From Bacteroidota bacterium (GTDB lineage: Bacteria; Bacteroidota; Bacteroidia; Bacteroidales; Lentimicrobiaceae): a DNA stretch of 58,563 bases. The stretch spans positions 1-58,563 of the forward strand of contig JAEZNO010000035.1 in the NCBI GenBank assembly GCA_023441805.1, read 5' to 3'. The translations under genes were made by a program, and so were the position numbers. Shown in pieces: positions 25,308-34,913 of this stretch. Numbering within the stretch: position 1 is the stretch's first letter; the number at the start of each line of letters is the position of its first letter. The notes beneath the pieces were generated by a model. It ran no database searches, was not told the origin of the DNA, and saw only the letters and a list, made by a program, of their open reading frames with translations.

Positions 25308-25534
25308 GATATTGATTTTTTATTGGTATTCTGGCAACGAAATTAAAGATTATTTCCCACTTGGAGTGGATATTATACCGCCAAAAATGACCAAAAAGGC
25401 TTATTTAAAACCATTATAAAGTAGCTTGGTCTAATTTGAATAACAATAAGTATATAGCAGTAAAAAAGCCATAGAAATAGCCCGGCTTTTACCGTCTTGA
25501 ATTCAAATTTACAGAATATAAATTTTACAACCGA

Positions 25535-26890
25535 TCAGATAGATAAAGTTGGATTAGCCACTATCTCATGATGCTCATGAAATTTCTTTAATCTGATCTC
25601 TAAGTCAGGAAATTGGTTTGGATTTACAAGTGATACGCAAGCCCGCAAACCTTCATTTCGGGTACTTCCGGTTATGGTTAATGAAATTGCACTTACACCG
25701 TAATATAATAGCTCCTCGATCAATTCTTCGCCTGTTAGCCCCGGATATGATATTGTAAAATAAAATCCATCGGCAATGGGCTTGTCAATATCTTTATCGT
25801 AAACAATATTAAAGCCATTGTCGGTGAACAGCTTCTTCATGGTGTGCGCCTTTTCAGCATAAATTTTTACTTCATTAAGGAAGTTATATTTGCCATCATT
25901 TGCAGCTTTCAGCATTGCGGCAAGAGCATACTGTGCTGAGTGTGAAGTACCTGAACTTAATGCATATACAGTTCCAAAAATCATTGCTCTGCCAAAGCAT
26001 TCACTACTATAGTACTTCAGAAGGTTAGGATATTTCTTATCAAACAGGTTATTCGAAATAACCATCATGCCGATACGTTGACCTGCATAGCTGAATGCTT
26101 TTGAACTTGAAATAAACAGAATATAATTATCGGTGTATTTCGCAACGGTAGGCTGGAATGGAGGCACACCGGGCTGAGAATAATCCTGTCGGAAATCCAT
26201 GCCGAAATAGGCTAAGTCCTCACAAATGACCACTCCATACTTATTAGCCAGCTCTCCTATTATCCTTAACTCCTGGTCGGTAAAGCAAATCCATGACGGA
26301 TTGTTTGGATTGGAATAAAGTACTGAGTGGATTTTACCTGTTTTGAAATATGACTCAAGTTTGTCTCTTAGTTTCTCACCTCTATAGTCATAAACATCAA
26401 AGCTCTCAAATTTCTGTCCTAATACTTTATGTTGCTGTTTGTGTACCGGGAATCCGGGATCTATAAACAAAGTGGTATCACGATTTTCATCTGTTCGTGC
26501 TAATGTCAGAAAAGCGGCAAAACTGCCCTGCATACTTCCTACTGTTGGAATGCAGGCATAAGGATTTACTTCAATATCCAGAAAGTTCTTTACAAACCTT
26601 GAAATCTCAATCTTAAGTTCAGGATAACCGTCAATGTCAGGGTAAATTGCTGCCACACCATTCTTCAGAGCTGCAATTTCTGCTTCAATGCCAATGGATG
26701 GTGCCGGTAGTCCCGGTATTCCCATCTCCATACGAATGAATTTCTTACCCGTTTCTTTTTCTATCAAATCAATGATTTTCTTAATCTCGCGGATACTTGC
26801 CCTGCCAACACATGGAAGATTAACACTCTCTATGACTGATTTTACGACATCATAATTAATAGGAGTCTCATTTCTGAATTTTTCCTTCAT
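25535..26890 (-). CDS. PLP-dependent class I/II aminotransferase
   Basis: Product of 451 aa, cytoplasmic. The start is ATG 26890, directly after an in-frame GTG. Fold type I landmarks: AIYPDIDGYPELK near the substrate pocket, SNPNNPSW, CEDLAYFGMDF (PLP-binding Asp/Tyr) and SSSKAFSYAGQRIG with the Schiff-base Lys. A long N-terminal extension of about 30 residues precedes the domain. The amino-acid substrate is unknown. It sits just upstream of the oxidoreductase operon in the same direction, about 230 bp away, so it could feed it 2-oxoacids, but separate transcription is likely. Confidence 0.88.
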   Translation of the reverse strand: MKEKFRNETPINYDVVKSVIESVNLPCVGRASIREIKKIIDLIEKETGKKFIRMEMGIPGLPAPSIGIEAEIAALKNGVAAIYPDIDGYPELKIEISRFVKNFLDIEVNPYACIPTVGSMQGSFAAFLTLARTDENRDTTLFIDPGFPVHKQQHKVLGQKFESFDVYDYRGEKLRDKLESYFKTGKIHSVLYSNPNNPSWICFTDQELRIIGELANKYGVVICEDLAYFGMDFRQDYSQPGVPPFQPTVAKYTDNYILFISSSKAFSYAGQRIGMMVISNNLFDKKYPNLLKYYSSECFGRAMIFGTVYALSSGTSHSAQYALAAMLKAANDGKYNFLNEVKIYAEKAHTMKKLFTDNGFNIVYDKDIDKPIADGFYFTISYPGLTGEELIEELLYYGVSAISLTITGSTRNEGLRACVSLVNPNQFPDLEIRLKKFHEHHEIVANPTLSI

Positions 26891-27019
26891 CACTTTAAGC
26901 TTTGAATTAGTTATTTACAGTCGCTCCTTTACTTTTTAACAGCAAGTAGAAACGACTGCCTGATTATGGCTGCAATTTAGTAGAAATAGTCCGATTGGGC
27001 AATAAAAATTAATTATTGA

Positions 27020-27733
27020 TCATGCAATCGACCCGGTTGCTTTAGCCGGTGTGGATTTAAGAGATGCTATTGCAAGAATTAATCCTAATGCTATTCCCAG
27101 TAGTGCTGCGAATAAAACCTGGAATTCATTCGGCAATAGGAATGTAATAGTGTGTGCCGGATACCAGAAAAAGGGAATAGTCTTCTTAAAGACAAAGTTC
27201 CATTGCACATCCCAGTTAAGATTTCTCAGAATTCCTGAAACATCCATCCTTGAAAATAAACCCCTTACAGTTCCACCCGTATTCATAATATGTGTATCGG
27301 TAATTTTATGAACCATCATCATAACAGGGGCAAAGATTGTATTCATGAACACACTAATACAAAAAGCTATGAAGACTTTATCTAATGTGAACTCACCTGC
27401 ATAAACAGATGCGGCATCCTGCATACCCATAGCTGTAAGAAACTGAATAGTACCGGTTGTAAAGATGGTGAAAGCAAGTTTAATTGTTATTCCAAGGAAC
27501 CCCCAGATTATTGCCCGTGGTATTATACCAAACCCTTTCGAATTATACTGCCCTGTTTTAACCCTTAATCCAATCACCTCACCAAGTGTAGCGAGTATTG
27601 CAAACTTAATGAAGCTCATTATTAAACCGTGCTCACTGTTAAATTTCTCGTAGAATGTCAACAGGTCGGGACTGATAAAAAACGGCACAAAGATGGCCAG
27701 AACTAATAGTACGAATAAGAGATCTTTCTTCAT
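27020..27733 (-). CDS. Integral membrane protein, Mpv17/PMP22-like
   Basis: Product of 237 aa with about five hydrophobic segments and a first helix right at the N-terminus (MKKDLLFVLLVLAIF). The C-terminal stretch FKKTIPFFWYPAHTITFLLP then FQVLFAALLGIALG resembles the Mpv17/PMP22 signature (a Trp-Pro region, Asn-Phe/Phe-Leu, then R/Q-V-L-F). It lies 20 nt after the TolC-like gene, so it is probably the last gene of the metal-efflux operon. A transport link to that system is only inferred from position. Confidence 0.65.
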   Translation of the reverse strand: MKKDLLFVLLVLAIFVPFFISPDLLTFYEKFNSEHGLIMSFIKFAILATLGEVIGLRVKTGQYNSKGFGIIPRAIIWGFLGITIKLAFTIFTTGTIQFLTAMGMQDAASVYAGEFTLDKVFIAFCISVFMNTIFAPVMMMVHKITDTHIMNTGGTVRGLFSRMDVSGILRNLNWDVQWNFVFKKTIPFFWYPAHTITFLLPNEFQVLFAALLGIALGLILAIASLKSTPAKATGSIA

Positions 27734-27753
27734 CTATATTTGGTTATGAATAG

Positions 27754-28929
27754 TTACTTCTCATAATAGAGTAGTTCAGCAGCTGCAATACCGGCTTCTC
27801 TTTCCAGTGACAGCATTTGGTTAATGCTCTCATAGTAAAAAGTCAATTCGGTTAGATATTCAATTAGTGATATTTCCCCACTGTCAAATGCTCTTTTCAG
27901 AAAATCAGCATTGGTATGTGATTCTACTTCCGAACGGTATTTTTTAGCATTATTCAGCAAAGTTATTACTTTCTCATGATTTGCCTTCAATATGTAATAG
28001 TATTGTTGTTGCATGTCAGCTGCAAGACTCTGATTAGCCATGCTTCTCAGCCTGGAGGATTTTACGGTGTTTCTATGCTCCCACAAAGGAATTGTCATTC
28101 CAACAGTAATTCCGCTGAATTGCTCATCAGGCAAACTTTCACTCATATAACCTGCAGTAAACTTGGGCAAAGCCAATGAGGTGTTTAGTTTCACCATCCT
28201 TGCATTAATCAATGATTCCTCTTCAATCCACCTGATATCCGGATTCGAGTTCATGATAGTTTGGTACCATTTTTCAAAATCAGGCTCTATATTCCGGAGA
28301 TATGGCTCACTGGAATTTACAGTTATAGCCTTACCTCCGTTCAAAGCTTCCATCTCAGTATTTATTACTCTTCGTCTTGATGTTTGCTCTTCAAGCAATC
28401 GCTGCTGGTTGGCATAGTCAAGAATTGCTTTATTGTACTCCAGTATATTAGCTTCACCTTTTTGAAGTCTTAATTCCATTGCCTGAGCCAATATTCTTGA
28501 GTTCTCAGTTCTGGAAGTCAACTCAGTTATATACGAATTGAGATATACCATTTCAATATATAGCTGTGTCGCAGAATGCATAACTGAAAGGTATTCTCTC
28601 CTGTATTCCAGATCGCTTTGATTATTCCTGAGCTTTGCTATTTGCGAGCGATGACTGTAAGAAGTGGGAAAATCAAACGACTGCACTACTTTCAAATCCT
28701 TGCGATTACCCAATTGAGGTTGATCACCCCATAGATAATTAAATTCAATTTCAGGGTTCGCAGGGTTCAACTCTTTTTTATTGCTTAGCTTTTGTGCATC
28801 TGTTAATTCGCGTAATGCCTTAAGACGATTGTTATTAGATGAGATTTCAGCCAATAATTTCTCTAAGTCCTGACCTTTAGCAAAAGGATTAAATATGAGC
28901 AGGCCTATAATTAAGATAATTACTTTCAT
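27754..28929 (-). CDS. TolC/CusC-like outer membrane efflux protein
   Basis: Product of 391 aa. The signal peptide MKVIILIIGLLIFNPFAKGQ exports it. The body has the long helical pattern of outer-membrane efflux proteins, with two OEP repeats, e.g. LRLQKGEANILEYNKAILDY and its counterpart FDSGEISLIEYLTELTFYY. It is on the short side for TolC homologues. Its start overlaps the RND pump's stop by 4 nt, so it should be co-translated as the outer-membrane channel of the same tripartite pump. Confidence 0.9.
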   Translation of the reverse strand: MKVIILIIGLLIFNPFAKGQDLEKLLAEISSNNNRLKALRELTDAQKLSNKKELNPANPEIEFNYLWGDQPQLGNRKDLKVVQSFDFPTSYSHRSQIAKLRNNQSDLEYRREYLSVMHSATQLYIEMVYLNSYITELTSRTENSRILAQAMELRLQKGEANILEYNKAILDYANQQRLLEEQTSRRRVINTEMEALNGGKAITVNSSEPYLRNIEPDFEKWYQTIMNSNPDIRWIEEESLINARMVKLNTSLALPKFTAGYMSESLPDEQFSGITVGMTIPLWEHRNTVKSSRLRSMANQSLAADMQQQYYYILKANHEKVITLLNNAKKYRSEVESHTNADFLKRAFDSGEISLIEYLTELTFYYESINQMLSLEREAGIAAAELLYYEK

Positions 28930-31900
28930 TTTTCTTGTTCCTCCATCTTTAGAGAATCATGTTTAGCCAGCAGGCTATATACAATGGGCACTATAAAAAC
29001 ATTGAGTAATGTTGATGTGAGAAGGCCGCCTAATATTACTTTAGCCATAGGACTTTGTATTTCATTTCCTGATAAATCACCCCTGAAAGCTAATGGGATA
29101 AGTGCAAGTGCTGCCGTGAGGGCTGTCATAATAATTGGATTTAATCTGTCAACTGAGCCTTCTAAGATAGTGTCGCGCAATGCCAAGCCTCTTTGATGTA
29201 AGTGTTGATAATTGGAAACCAATAAAATACCGTTTCTGGTTGCAATTCCAAACAGTGTAATAAACCCGATTATTGCAGGTATACTTAATACACCTGAAGT
29301 AAAGAAGATTGTGAATACACCTCCTATAAGTGCCAATGGAAGATTTAGAAGTATGATTCCTGCAAGTTTGAAATTCTTAAATTCATGGAACAAGAGTAGG
29401 AGGATAACAAAAACTGCAATAATAGAAGTTATTAATAATGTACGTGATGCTCTTGCTTCACTTTCAAACTGACCTCCATATTCAATCCGGTACCCTTCAG
29501 GTAGTTTGATTTCATCATCAATTACCTGCTTAATATTGTTAACCACTCCTCTCAGATCTCTTCCAGCAACATTTGCGGAAATCACAATCTTTCGCTGTAC
29601 ATTCTCTCTGCTTATGGAGCTTGGTCCGGTAACCGAAACAATGTCTGCAACTTCCTCAAGAGGTACTTTCCTTCCATTTTGCGTATCAATAAGTGCTGAT
29701 TTGATACCATCGATGCTTTGAGTGTATTCGGGTAATAGTTTCAGTACCAGGTCAAAATTGCGCTGTCCTTCATAGATGTCCGATACTTTCTCTCCGCTAA
29801 ATGCGGTGTTGATGAATTCATTGAATTGTGAGACCGTAATACCATGATAAGCCATTTTATCACGATCAGCTTTAATCTGAATTTGCGGGATTTCAGTCTG
29901 TTGCTCAACATTAACATCCACAAGTCCTTCAATTCCGGAAATTGAATTTTTGATACTATTTCCAATTGAATACATTCTGTTCAAATCAGTGCCAAATAAC
30001 TTGATTGCAATGTTTGCCCTTGTTCCCGACAGCATATGGTCAATCCTGTGACCCAGTGGCTGTCCAACAGTAGCTGCAATTCCTGGAATGTTTGCCAGCC
30101 TGGTTCTGACATCCTCCATGAACTCTGTTCTGCTCCTGTCTTCAAGTTGGAAATTGACATCAATTTCAGCACTATTAGTGGTTTGTGAATGTTCATCCAG
30201 CTCTCCACGTCCTGTCCTGCGGGCAGTGCTTTTGATTTCCGGTATTGATAACAGTTCATTTTCAACCAGTGTTCCCAGCTTATTGCTCTCCTCAAGAGAA
30301 GTACCCGGTTTTGTTATAACCGATAAAGTCAGAGATCCTTCATTGAATTCAGGAAGAAAGCTTCTGCCCATCTTTGAAAACATTACCAATGCGATAATGA
30401 AAAGTCCGATAGTTGAGCTGATGATTGCAGTTTTATGTTGCAGACTCCACAATAATGATTTTCTGTACTTATCCTTAAGGAATTTAACCAACTTCTTCTC
30501 CTCCTTATTTCTAAATAAGAATTTTTCATCCGAAAGGAGCATTCGTGACAGGATAGGTGTGAGCGTCATCGCAACAATCATTGAAATGAAGAGTGATACG
30601 ATGAATGATATACCCAACGGTTTAAGCATTCTTCCTTCCATACCGGTCAGGAAGAATAAAGGAATAAAAGCAACAATGATAATAAGCGTGGCATTAAGTA
30701 TTGATGCCCTGATTTCCATTGAGGCTTTAAATACTACCTGAAATGATGATTCACGTTCACCTGCATCCTTTAATCTGTTCTGTCGCAGATGTTTATAAAC
30801 ATTCTCAACATCAATGATTGCATCATCAACGAGTGATCCGATGGCAATTGCCATACCTCCCAAACTCATTGTATTGATATTTAATCCCAGATATTTTAAC
30901 ACCAGAATAGCTCCAAGAAGTGATAATGGTATTGCAATCAACGAGATAATAGTCGTCCTGAAATTTCCAAGGAATACAAACAAAATAAGCACCACAAACA
31001 GTGCTCCTTCAATAAGAGCATTGCTGACATTCCTTACTGAGGTTTCAATAAAATCGGCCTGCCTGAATATTTTAGTATCAAGTTTTACATCCCCTGGAAG
31101 ACTTTTTGTCAATTCATTGAGGTTGCTTTCAATGCGTTCAGTTACATCAAGGGTATTAGTGTTTGGCTGTTTTGATACCGATATTATTATTGCAGGCTTA
31201 CCATTCATCGAGCCGTAACCCATGGGAACTGCCCACCCGATCACTATTTGTGCAACATCATCGATTCTAACAGGTTTGCCATCAACCGATTTAATCAATG
31301 AATTTCCTAATGCCTTGGTATCAGATGTTCGGGCTATGCCTCTTACCACATATTCATTACCATACTGACGAATAATATTGCCCGTAGAATTTTGGCTTAC
31401 TCCTGAACACACTTCGGACAATTCGTCCATTGTAACATTGAAATAGCGCATTTTAACCGGATCAGCTAGTACCTGATACTGCTTAAAGTCTCCTCCGATG
31501 ATTGTTACCTGCGATACTCCTGTAGTTGACAGAAGCATTGGTTTGATGTTCCATTCAGCAATTGTGCGAAGATCCATCATTGTAGTACTATCCGACTGCA
31601 ACCCGATGAAAAATATCTCACCCATCACACTTGATTGGGGTGCTAAAACCGGCTGACCAACTCCCATTGGCATTTCGGCGACAACACTCACAAGTTTCTC
31701 ACTTACAATTTGTCGTGCTTTGAGGATATCACTGCCCCAATCAAATTCAACCCAAACAAATGAATAACCATGAGCCGATACTGAGCGAACTCTCCTGACG
31801 TCAGTTGCACCATTCATAGCCGATTCAATCGGGAAAGTAACCATTCGCTCGACTTCCTCTGAAGCCATCCCGTGTGCATCAGTCATTACTACAACTGTCG

Positions 31901-32030
31901 GTGCCGTAAGATCAGGGAAAACATCCACATCCATCTTTAATGTGGTTCTTACACCTACTATCACCAGAATCAGCGAAAGAAGCAGTATAAGATACTTGTT
32001 CTCAAGAGAGAATTTTATGATTCTGTTCAT
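28926..32030 (-). CDS. Heavy-metal efflux RND pump, CusA/CzcA family
   Basis: Product of 1034 aa, inner-membrane proton-driven pump. The N-terminus carries helix 1 and FPDLTAPTVVVMTDAHGMA, typical of heavy-metal RND proteins. Helix 4 reads GGMAIAIGSLVDDAIIDVEN. It lacks the DFG motif of CzcA-type Zn/Co/Ni pumps and is closer to the CusA form, but has Asp-Asp where CusA has Asp-Ala. Twelve membrane helices and two large periplasmic loops are in the usual places. The metal is not certain; Cu/Ag or Zn are both possible. The adaptor is encoded 15 nt upstream and the channel overlaps downstream. Confidence 0.93.
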   Translation of the reverse strand: MNRIIKFSLENKYLILLLSLILVIVGVRTTLKMDVDVFPDLTAPTVVVMTDAHGMASEEVERMVTFPIESAMNGATDVRRVRSVSAHGYSFVWVEFDWGSDILKARQIVSEKLVSVVAEMPMGVGQPVLAPQSSVMGEIFFIGLQSDSTTMMDLRTIAEWNIKPMLLSTTGVSQVTIIGGDFKQYQVLADPVKMRYFNVTMDELSEVCSGVSQNSTGNIIRQYGNEYVVRGIARTSDTKALGNSLIKSVDGKPVRIDDVAQIVIGWAVPMGYGSMNGKPAIIISVSKQPNTNTLDVTERIESNLNELTKSLPGDVKLDTKIFRQADFIETSVRNVSNALIEGALFVVLILFVFLGNFRTTIISLIAIPLSLLGAILVLKYLGLNINTMSLGGMAIAIGSLVDDAIIDVENVYKHLRQNRLKDAGERESSFQVVFKASMEIRASILNATLIIIVAFIPLFFLTGMEGRMLKPLGISFIVSLFISMIVAMTLTPILSRMLLSDEKFLFRNKEEKKLVKFLKDKYRKSLLWSLQHKTAIISSTIGLFIIALVMFSKMGRSFLPEFNEGSLTLSVITKPGTSLEESNKLGTLVENELLSIPEIKSTARRTGRGELDEHSQTTNSAEIDVNFQLEDRSRTEFMEDVRTRLANIPGIAATVGQPLGHRIDHMLSGTRANIAIKLFGTDLNRMYSIGNSIKNSISGIEGLVDVNVEQQTEIPQIQIKADRDKMAYHGITVSQFNEFINTAFSGEKVSDIYEGQRNFDLVLKLLPEYTQSIDGIKSALIDTQNGRKVPLEEVADIVSVTGPSSISRENVQRKIVISANVAGRDLRGVVNNIKQVIDDEIKLPEGYRIEYGGQFESEARASRTLLITSIIAVFVILLLLFHEFKNFKLAGIILLNLPLALIGGVFTIFFTSGVLSIPAIIGFITLFGIATRNGILLVSNYQHLHQRGLALRDTILEGSVDRLNPIIMTALTAALALIPLAFRGDLSGNEIQSPMAKVILGGLLTSTLLNVFIVPIVYSLLAKHDSLKMEEQEK

Positions 32031-32045
32031 AATTACCTCCCTTGA

Positions 32046-33599
32046 TTAGTGTACATGACCGGTGTGTGGATCCAAAGCACCCGAAGCCTGTGAAAGCTTG
32101 ACCAGCATTGCTCCTTTGGTGACAACCCTGTCGTTTTCTTCCAGACCGGCTAGTATCTGAGTCTTGATCCCGTCAGTTGCCCCGGGTTTTACTTCCTTCT
32201 TTTCAAAAAGTTCGGGAGTAACCTGTACCAGTACATAATATAATCCCTGCTCTTCAAGTAATGCTGTAGTAGGTATTGTCATTGTAACATTTGGGCTGCT
32301 GCTCTTCAGGAAAAGCTGAACAAACTCACCCGGAATAAACTGGCCATTGTTTTGCACCTGCAATGTAACCGGTATGGTAAAATTAGTGTTGCTTAAACTC
32401 TTCCCTACTGATACAATCTTTCCCCCCAGATCTTCAAGAGTATAGGATCTATCGCCCGCTTTAATAGTTGCTGTATGCAGATCCTTTAAATAGCCTGAAT
32501 ACTTGTATTGAACTTCGGTCAGGATATTCAGCTCTTTGTTTTTGATAACAGTCAGTACTGGTTCACCGGCTTCAATATACTCCCCATTTTTCTTGTAGAT
32601 CTCAGATATAAAACCACTTATCGGACTAACCACAACCTGTCCTGATGAGCTGAAATTCCGATTAAGATTATCATAAATGGCCTTATAATTCTCATAATCT
32701 TTCTTGCTATTCAGCAGTTCTTTTTCCGATACAATCTTATCTTTTGCAAGCTCTATTTGCCTTTCATATACAGCTCGTGCATTCTCATAATTGCTCTTTG
32801 CCTCAATGAACTCAACCGAACTGTTGTTCTTAGCCATTCCTGAAGCATTTATATTTAAAATTGCCTCACCGGCTGAAATATTCCTGCCTTCCAGTATATT
32901 ATTACTCTTTAATTCGACAATCCCGCTAGTTTTAGCAGTTATCACAACTTTGTCGGATTGCGCTGGTAAGACTTGTCCGGTACATTTTAATACTTGTCCG
33001 AATTTTTCTTTTGTTACTGCTTCAGTGGCAAAGTCAATCTTCCATGATTTCTCTTTCGTGAAAGAAATAGCATTTGGATTGTCAATTTCAAGCGATTCAG
33101 CATTGGTGTGTGCATCTTCTTCATCGCTGAATACTTCAACAGGTATTTCAATTGTTGACAGCCTATTGCCTAAATTTACCTCATAGACTAGTGTTGACTT
33201 CCCGGCTGTTTTTGGAGTAATCATAAAATGATATATTCCTTTACTTTTCGGATTATCAAGTGTAACCTGGGTCATTTCATTGCCTCTACCCAGTTTTAAG
33301 GTTACGGCAGCTGAATCGAGCGGTTTAAAATTGCTGAGGTAAGTTATATGTGATAGTATCTCTGTTTCCTCACCAACAACAAATGGATCAGCTTCAGCAA
33401 ACAACTCAAAGGTAGTGTTGTAGGCAGTTAAAATTAACTTCGGTTCTTCATGGTCGTGGTGATCATGGCCGGAATGGTCATGACTTTCTTCATTGTGGGC
33501 ATGATCAGAATGATCATGGTCATTATCATATTCATGGTTGTGTCTGCATCCTGCATATACTAATCCCAAGAGCAGGAATAAATATACCTTATATTTCAT
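32046..33599 (-). CDS. Efflux periplasmic adaptor, CusB/CzcB family, His-rich N-terminus
   Basis: Product of 517 aa. Lipoprotein signal with lipobox VYAGC. Just after the Cys is a strongly His/Asp-rich stretch (residues about 19-55, many HDH and HSGHDHHDH pairs), a likely metal-binding sponge. An N-terminal extra beta domain (about 60-170) is followed by the membrane-fusion core: lipoyl/barrel-sandwich halves around a coiled coil (AKSNYENARAVYERQIEL...KELLNSKKDYENY) and a C-terminal beta-barrel with FIPGEFVQLFL. The His-rich N-terminus is common in metal-specific adaptors and supports heavy-metal efflux. Confidence 0.93.
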   Translation of the reverse strand: MKYKVYLFLLLGLVYAGCRHNHEYDNDHDHSDHAHNEESHDHSGHDHHDHEEPKLILTAYNTTFELFAEADPFVVGEETEILSHITYLSNFKPLDSAAVTLKLGRGNEMTQVTLDNPKSKGIYHFMITPKTAGKSTLVYEVNLGNRLSTIEIPVEVFSDEEDAHTNAESLEIDNPNAISFTKEKSWKIDFATEAVTKEKFGQVLKCTGQVLPAQSDKVVITAKTSGIVELKSNNILEGRNISAGEAILNINASGMAKNNSSVEFIEAKSNYENARAVYERQIELAKDKIVSEKELLNSKKDYENYKAIYDNLNRNFSSSGQVVVSPISGFISEIYKKNGEYIEAGEPVLTVIKNKELNILTEVQYKYSGYLKDLHTATIKAGDRSYTLEDLGGKIVSVGKSLSNTNFTIPVTLQVQNNGQFIPGEFVQLFLKSSSPNVTMTIPTTALLEEQGLYYVLVQVTPELFEKKEVKPGATDGIKTQILAGLEENDRVVTKGAMLVKLSQASGALDPHTGHVH

Positions 33600-33680
33600 T
33601 GAGTAAAGATTAATTTAAATGGTTGTCTGTTTAATAATAAGATTAAGCACCACAGTATTATTAGTGCAGTGATGGATTGA

Positions 33681-34091
33681 TTAAACAGAGTAGGGGGGTG
33701 CGCGAAGAGTCCCTGTACTTTGATATACAGATTGAAGCAGCGGTAAAGTCTGATGGGATTCATCAAAACCTGAGGTTGCCTGGACAATTACTATTTCATT
33801 ATCAGGTATGACGACATGATTATGGAATACATTCAGTGGTATTACTGTTGGATGTAAGCTGCTTTTTTCAGATTGACCGGGAGCAAAAAGCGCATGAACA
33901 ATACCACATAAAGCACAATTATCCTCTGAATTTCCATTTTCCTGATTTTCCTCATTATGATGGTTTGAGCAGCAAGAGCTTTGTTCTTCAAAACATATTT
34001 TTGAGTCATGATGGTGATGAGGAATAATCTGGTTGATAAGCATAATGCTTATTGAAACACAGATAAACAGAAGTGCCGCTCCTTTCTTCAT
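33681..34091 (-). CDS. Small exported His/Cys-rich protein leading the metal-efflux operon
   Basis: Product of 136 aa. ATG 34091 (or 34097) is chosen because the -7 box at 34111-34118 excludes the longer reading from 34166. An N-terminal hydrophobic helix (MKKGAALLFICVSISIML) is followed by IIPHHHHDSKICFEEQSSCC, then SNHHNEENQENGN and CALCGIVHALFAP. The HHHH, CC and CALCG groups are strong metal-ligand candidates. Similar small proteins precede CusB-like adaptors in other Bacteroidota (DUF6769-like, by recollection). It is probably a periplasmic metal binder or sensor for the pump. Confidence 0.75.
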   Translation of the reverse strand: MKKGAALLFICVSISIMLINQIIPHHHHDSKICFEEQSSCCSNHHNEENQENGNSEDNCALCGIVHALFAPGQSEKSSLHPTVIPLNVFHNHVVIPDNEIVIVQATSGFDESHQTLPLLQSVYQSTGTLRAPPYSV

Positions 34092-34110
34092 CAGCATGGG
34101 ATAATCAGCA

Positions 34111-34141
34111 CAAAAGTAGACAATAGTCTGAATATCACAAA
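34111..34141 (-). promoter_or_regulatory. Promoter of the metal-efflux operon
   Basis: On the minus strand TTTG (34141-34138), a 19-nt spacer, then TACTTTTG (34118-34111): a full consensus match. The start codon lies 14-20 nt downstream. It sits directly below two terminators that insulate it from rplT transcription. Confidence 0.8.
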
Positions 34142-34151
34142 GCTCATGCAA

Positions 34152-34175
34152 TAAAAAAGAGGCCAATACTGCCTC
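34152..34175 (-). terminator. Second terminator downstream of rplT
   Basis: On the minus strand GAGGC-agtattg-GCCTC is followed by TTTTTTATT. It lies between the first rplT terminator and the efflux promoter. Confidence 0.65.
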
Positions 34176-34186
34176 CCTGATGAATC

Positions 34187-34219
34187 AAAAAAGGCGAGAA
34201 TCGAAACTCTCGCCTTTTT
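34187..34219 (-). terminator. Terminator of thrS-infC-rpmI-rplT operon
   Basis: AAAAAGGCGAGA-atcgaaac-TCTCGCCTTTTT, a strong symmetrical hairpin about 25 bp past the rplT stop. The flanking A and T runs make it usable in both directions. Confidence 0.85.
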
Positions 34220-34243
34220 ATTGCGTTTTTACACTCAACTTAA

Positions 34244-34588
34244 CTATTTAACAGCATCCACTATTGCTTTAAATGTAGTAGGATGATTCATTGCAAGGTC
34301 GGCAAGTACCTTACGGTCAAGATTGATATTCTTTTGTTTTAGTTTGCCCATAAACACAGAGTACGACATGTTGTATTCACGTACACCTGCATTAATACGG
34401 GTAATCCATAAACTACGGAAATTCCGTCTTCTTTGGCGTCTGTCGCGGTATGCATACACCATGCCTTTTTCGTATGCATTTTTAGCTACCGTCCAAACAT
34501 TTTTCCTTCTGCCAAATTGTCCTTTGACAGCTTTTAGGATCTTTTTTCTGCGTGCCCTTGAGGCAACTGCGTTTACTGATCTTGGCAT
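34244..34588 (-). CDS. rplT: 50S ribosomal protein L20
   Basis: Product of 114 aa. The start MPRSVNAVASRARRKKILK is the L20 signature, followed by KGQFGRRKNVWTVAKNAYEK and SLWITRINAGVREYNMSYS. L20 binds 23S rRNA early in assembly and in several bacteria represses its own operon. It is the last gene of the conserved thrS-infC-rpmI-rplT order, 93 nt after rpmI. Confidence 0.98.
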   Translation of the reverse strand: MPRSVNAVASRARRKKILKAVKGQFGRRKNVWTVAKNAYEKGMVYAYRDRRQRRRNFRSLWITRINAGVREYNMSYSVFMGKLKQKNINLDRKVLADLAMNHPTTFKAIVDAVK

Positions 34589-34681
34589 TTTTTAATTTGT
34601 TTTTCGCTTTGGCGGTTTTACTTTCTTAAGCAAACTCTTTGGTGCTCAAAGCAAGGGTTAATAAATTAGATTAACACAAAA

Positions 34682-34873
34682 TTACTGAAGCATTTCTTTT
34701 ACAATCTTAGCATCAGCCTTATCAACTATTGTAGAGTAAGTTAAATTACGTTTACGTTTAGTTGACTTCTTAGTCAGAATGTGGCTTTTGTAAGCATGCT
34801 TCCTCTTCAGTTTACCGGTGCCGGTTATATCAAACCTTTTCTTGGCAGCGGATTTAGACTTCATTTTTGGCAT
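34682..34873 (-). CDS. rpmI: 50S ribosomal protein L35
   Basis: Product of 63 aa, highly basic. MPKMKSKSAAKKRFDITGTG and KHAYKSHILTKKSTKRKRNL match L35 throughout. It lies 40 nt after infC and 93 nt before rplT; the longer second gap could hold an rplT regulatory structure, not verified here. Confidence 0.98.
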   Translation of the reverse strand: MPKMKSKSAAKKRFDITGTGKLKRKHAYKSHILTKKSTKRKRNLTYSTIVDKADAKIVKEMLQ

Positions 34874-34913
34874 TACTGGATTTGTTAATTGGGTTTATAT
34901 TGAGATTAAAAAC

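Noticed and set aside
34589..34681. Possible L20-binding regulatory structure between rpmI and rplT
   Set aside because: The gap is 93 nt, but I could not identify a convincing structure by eye.
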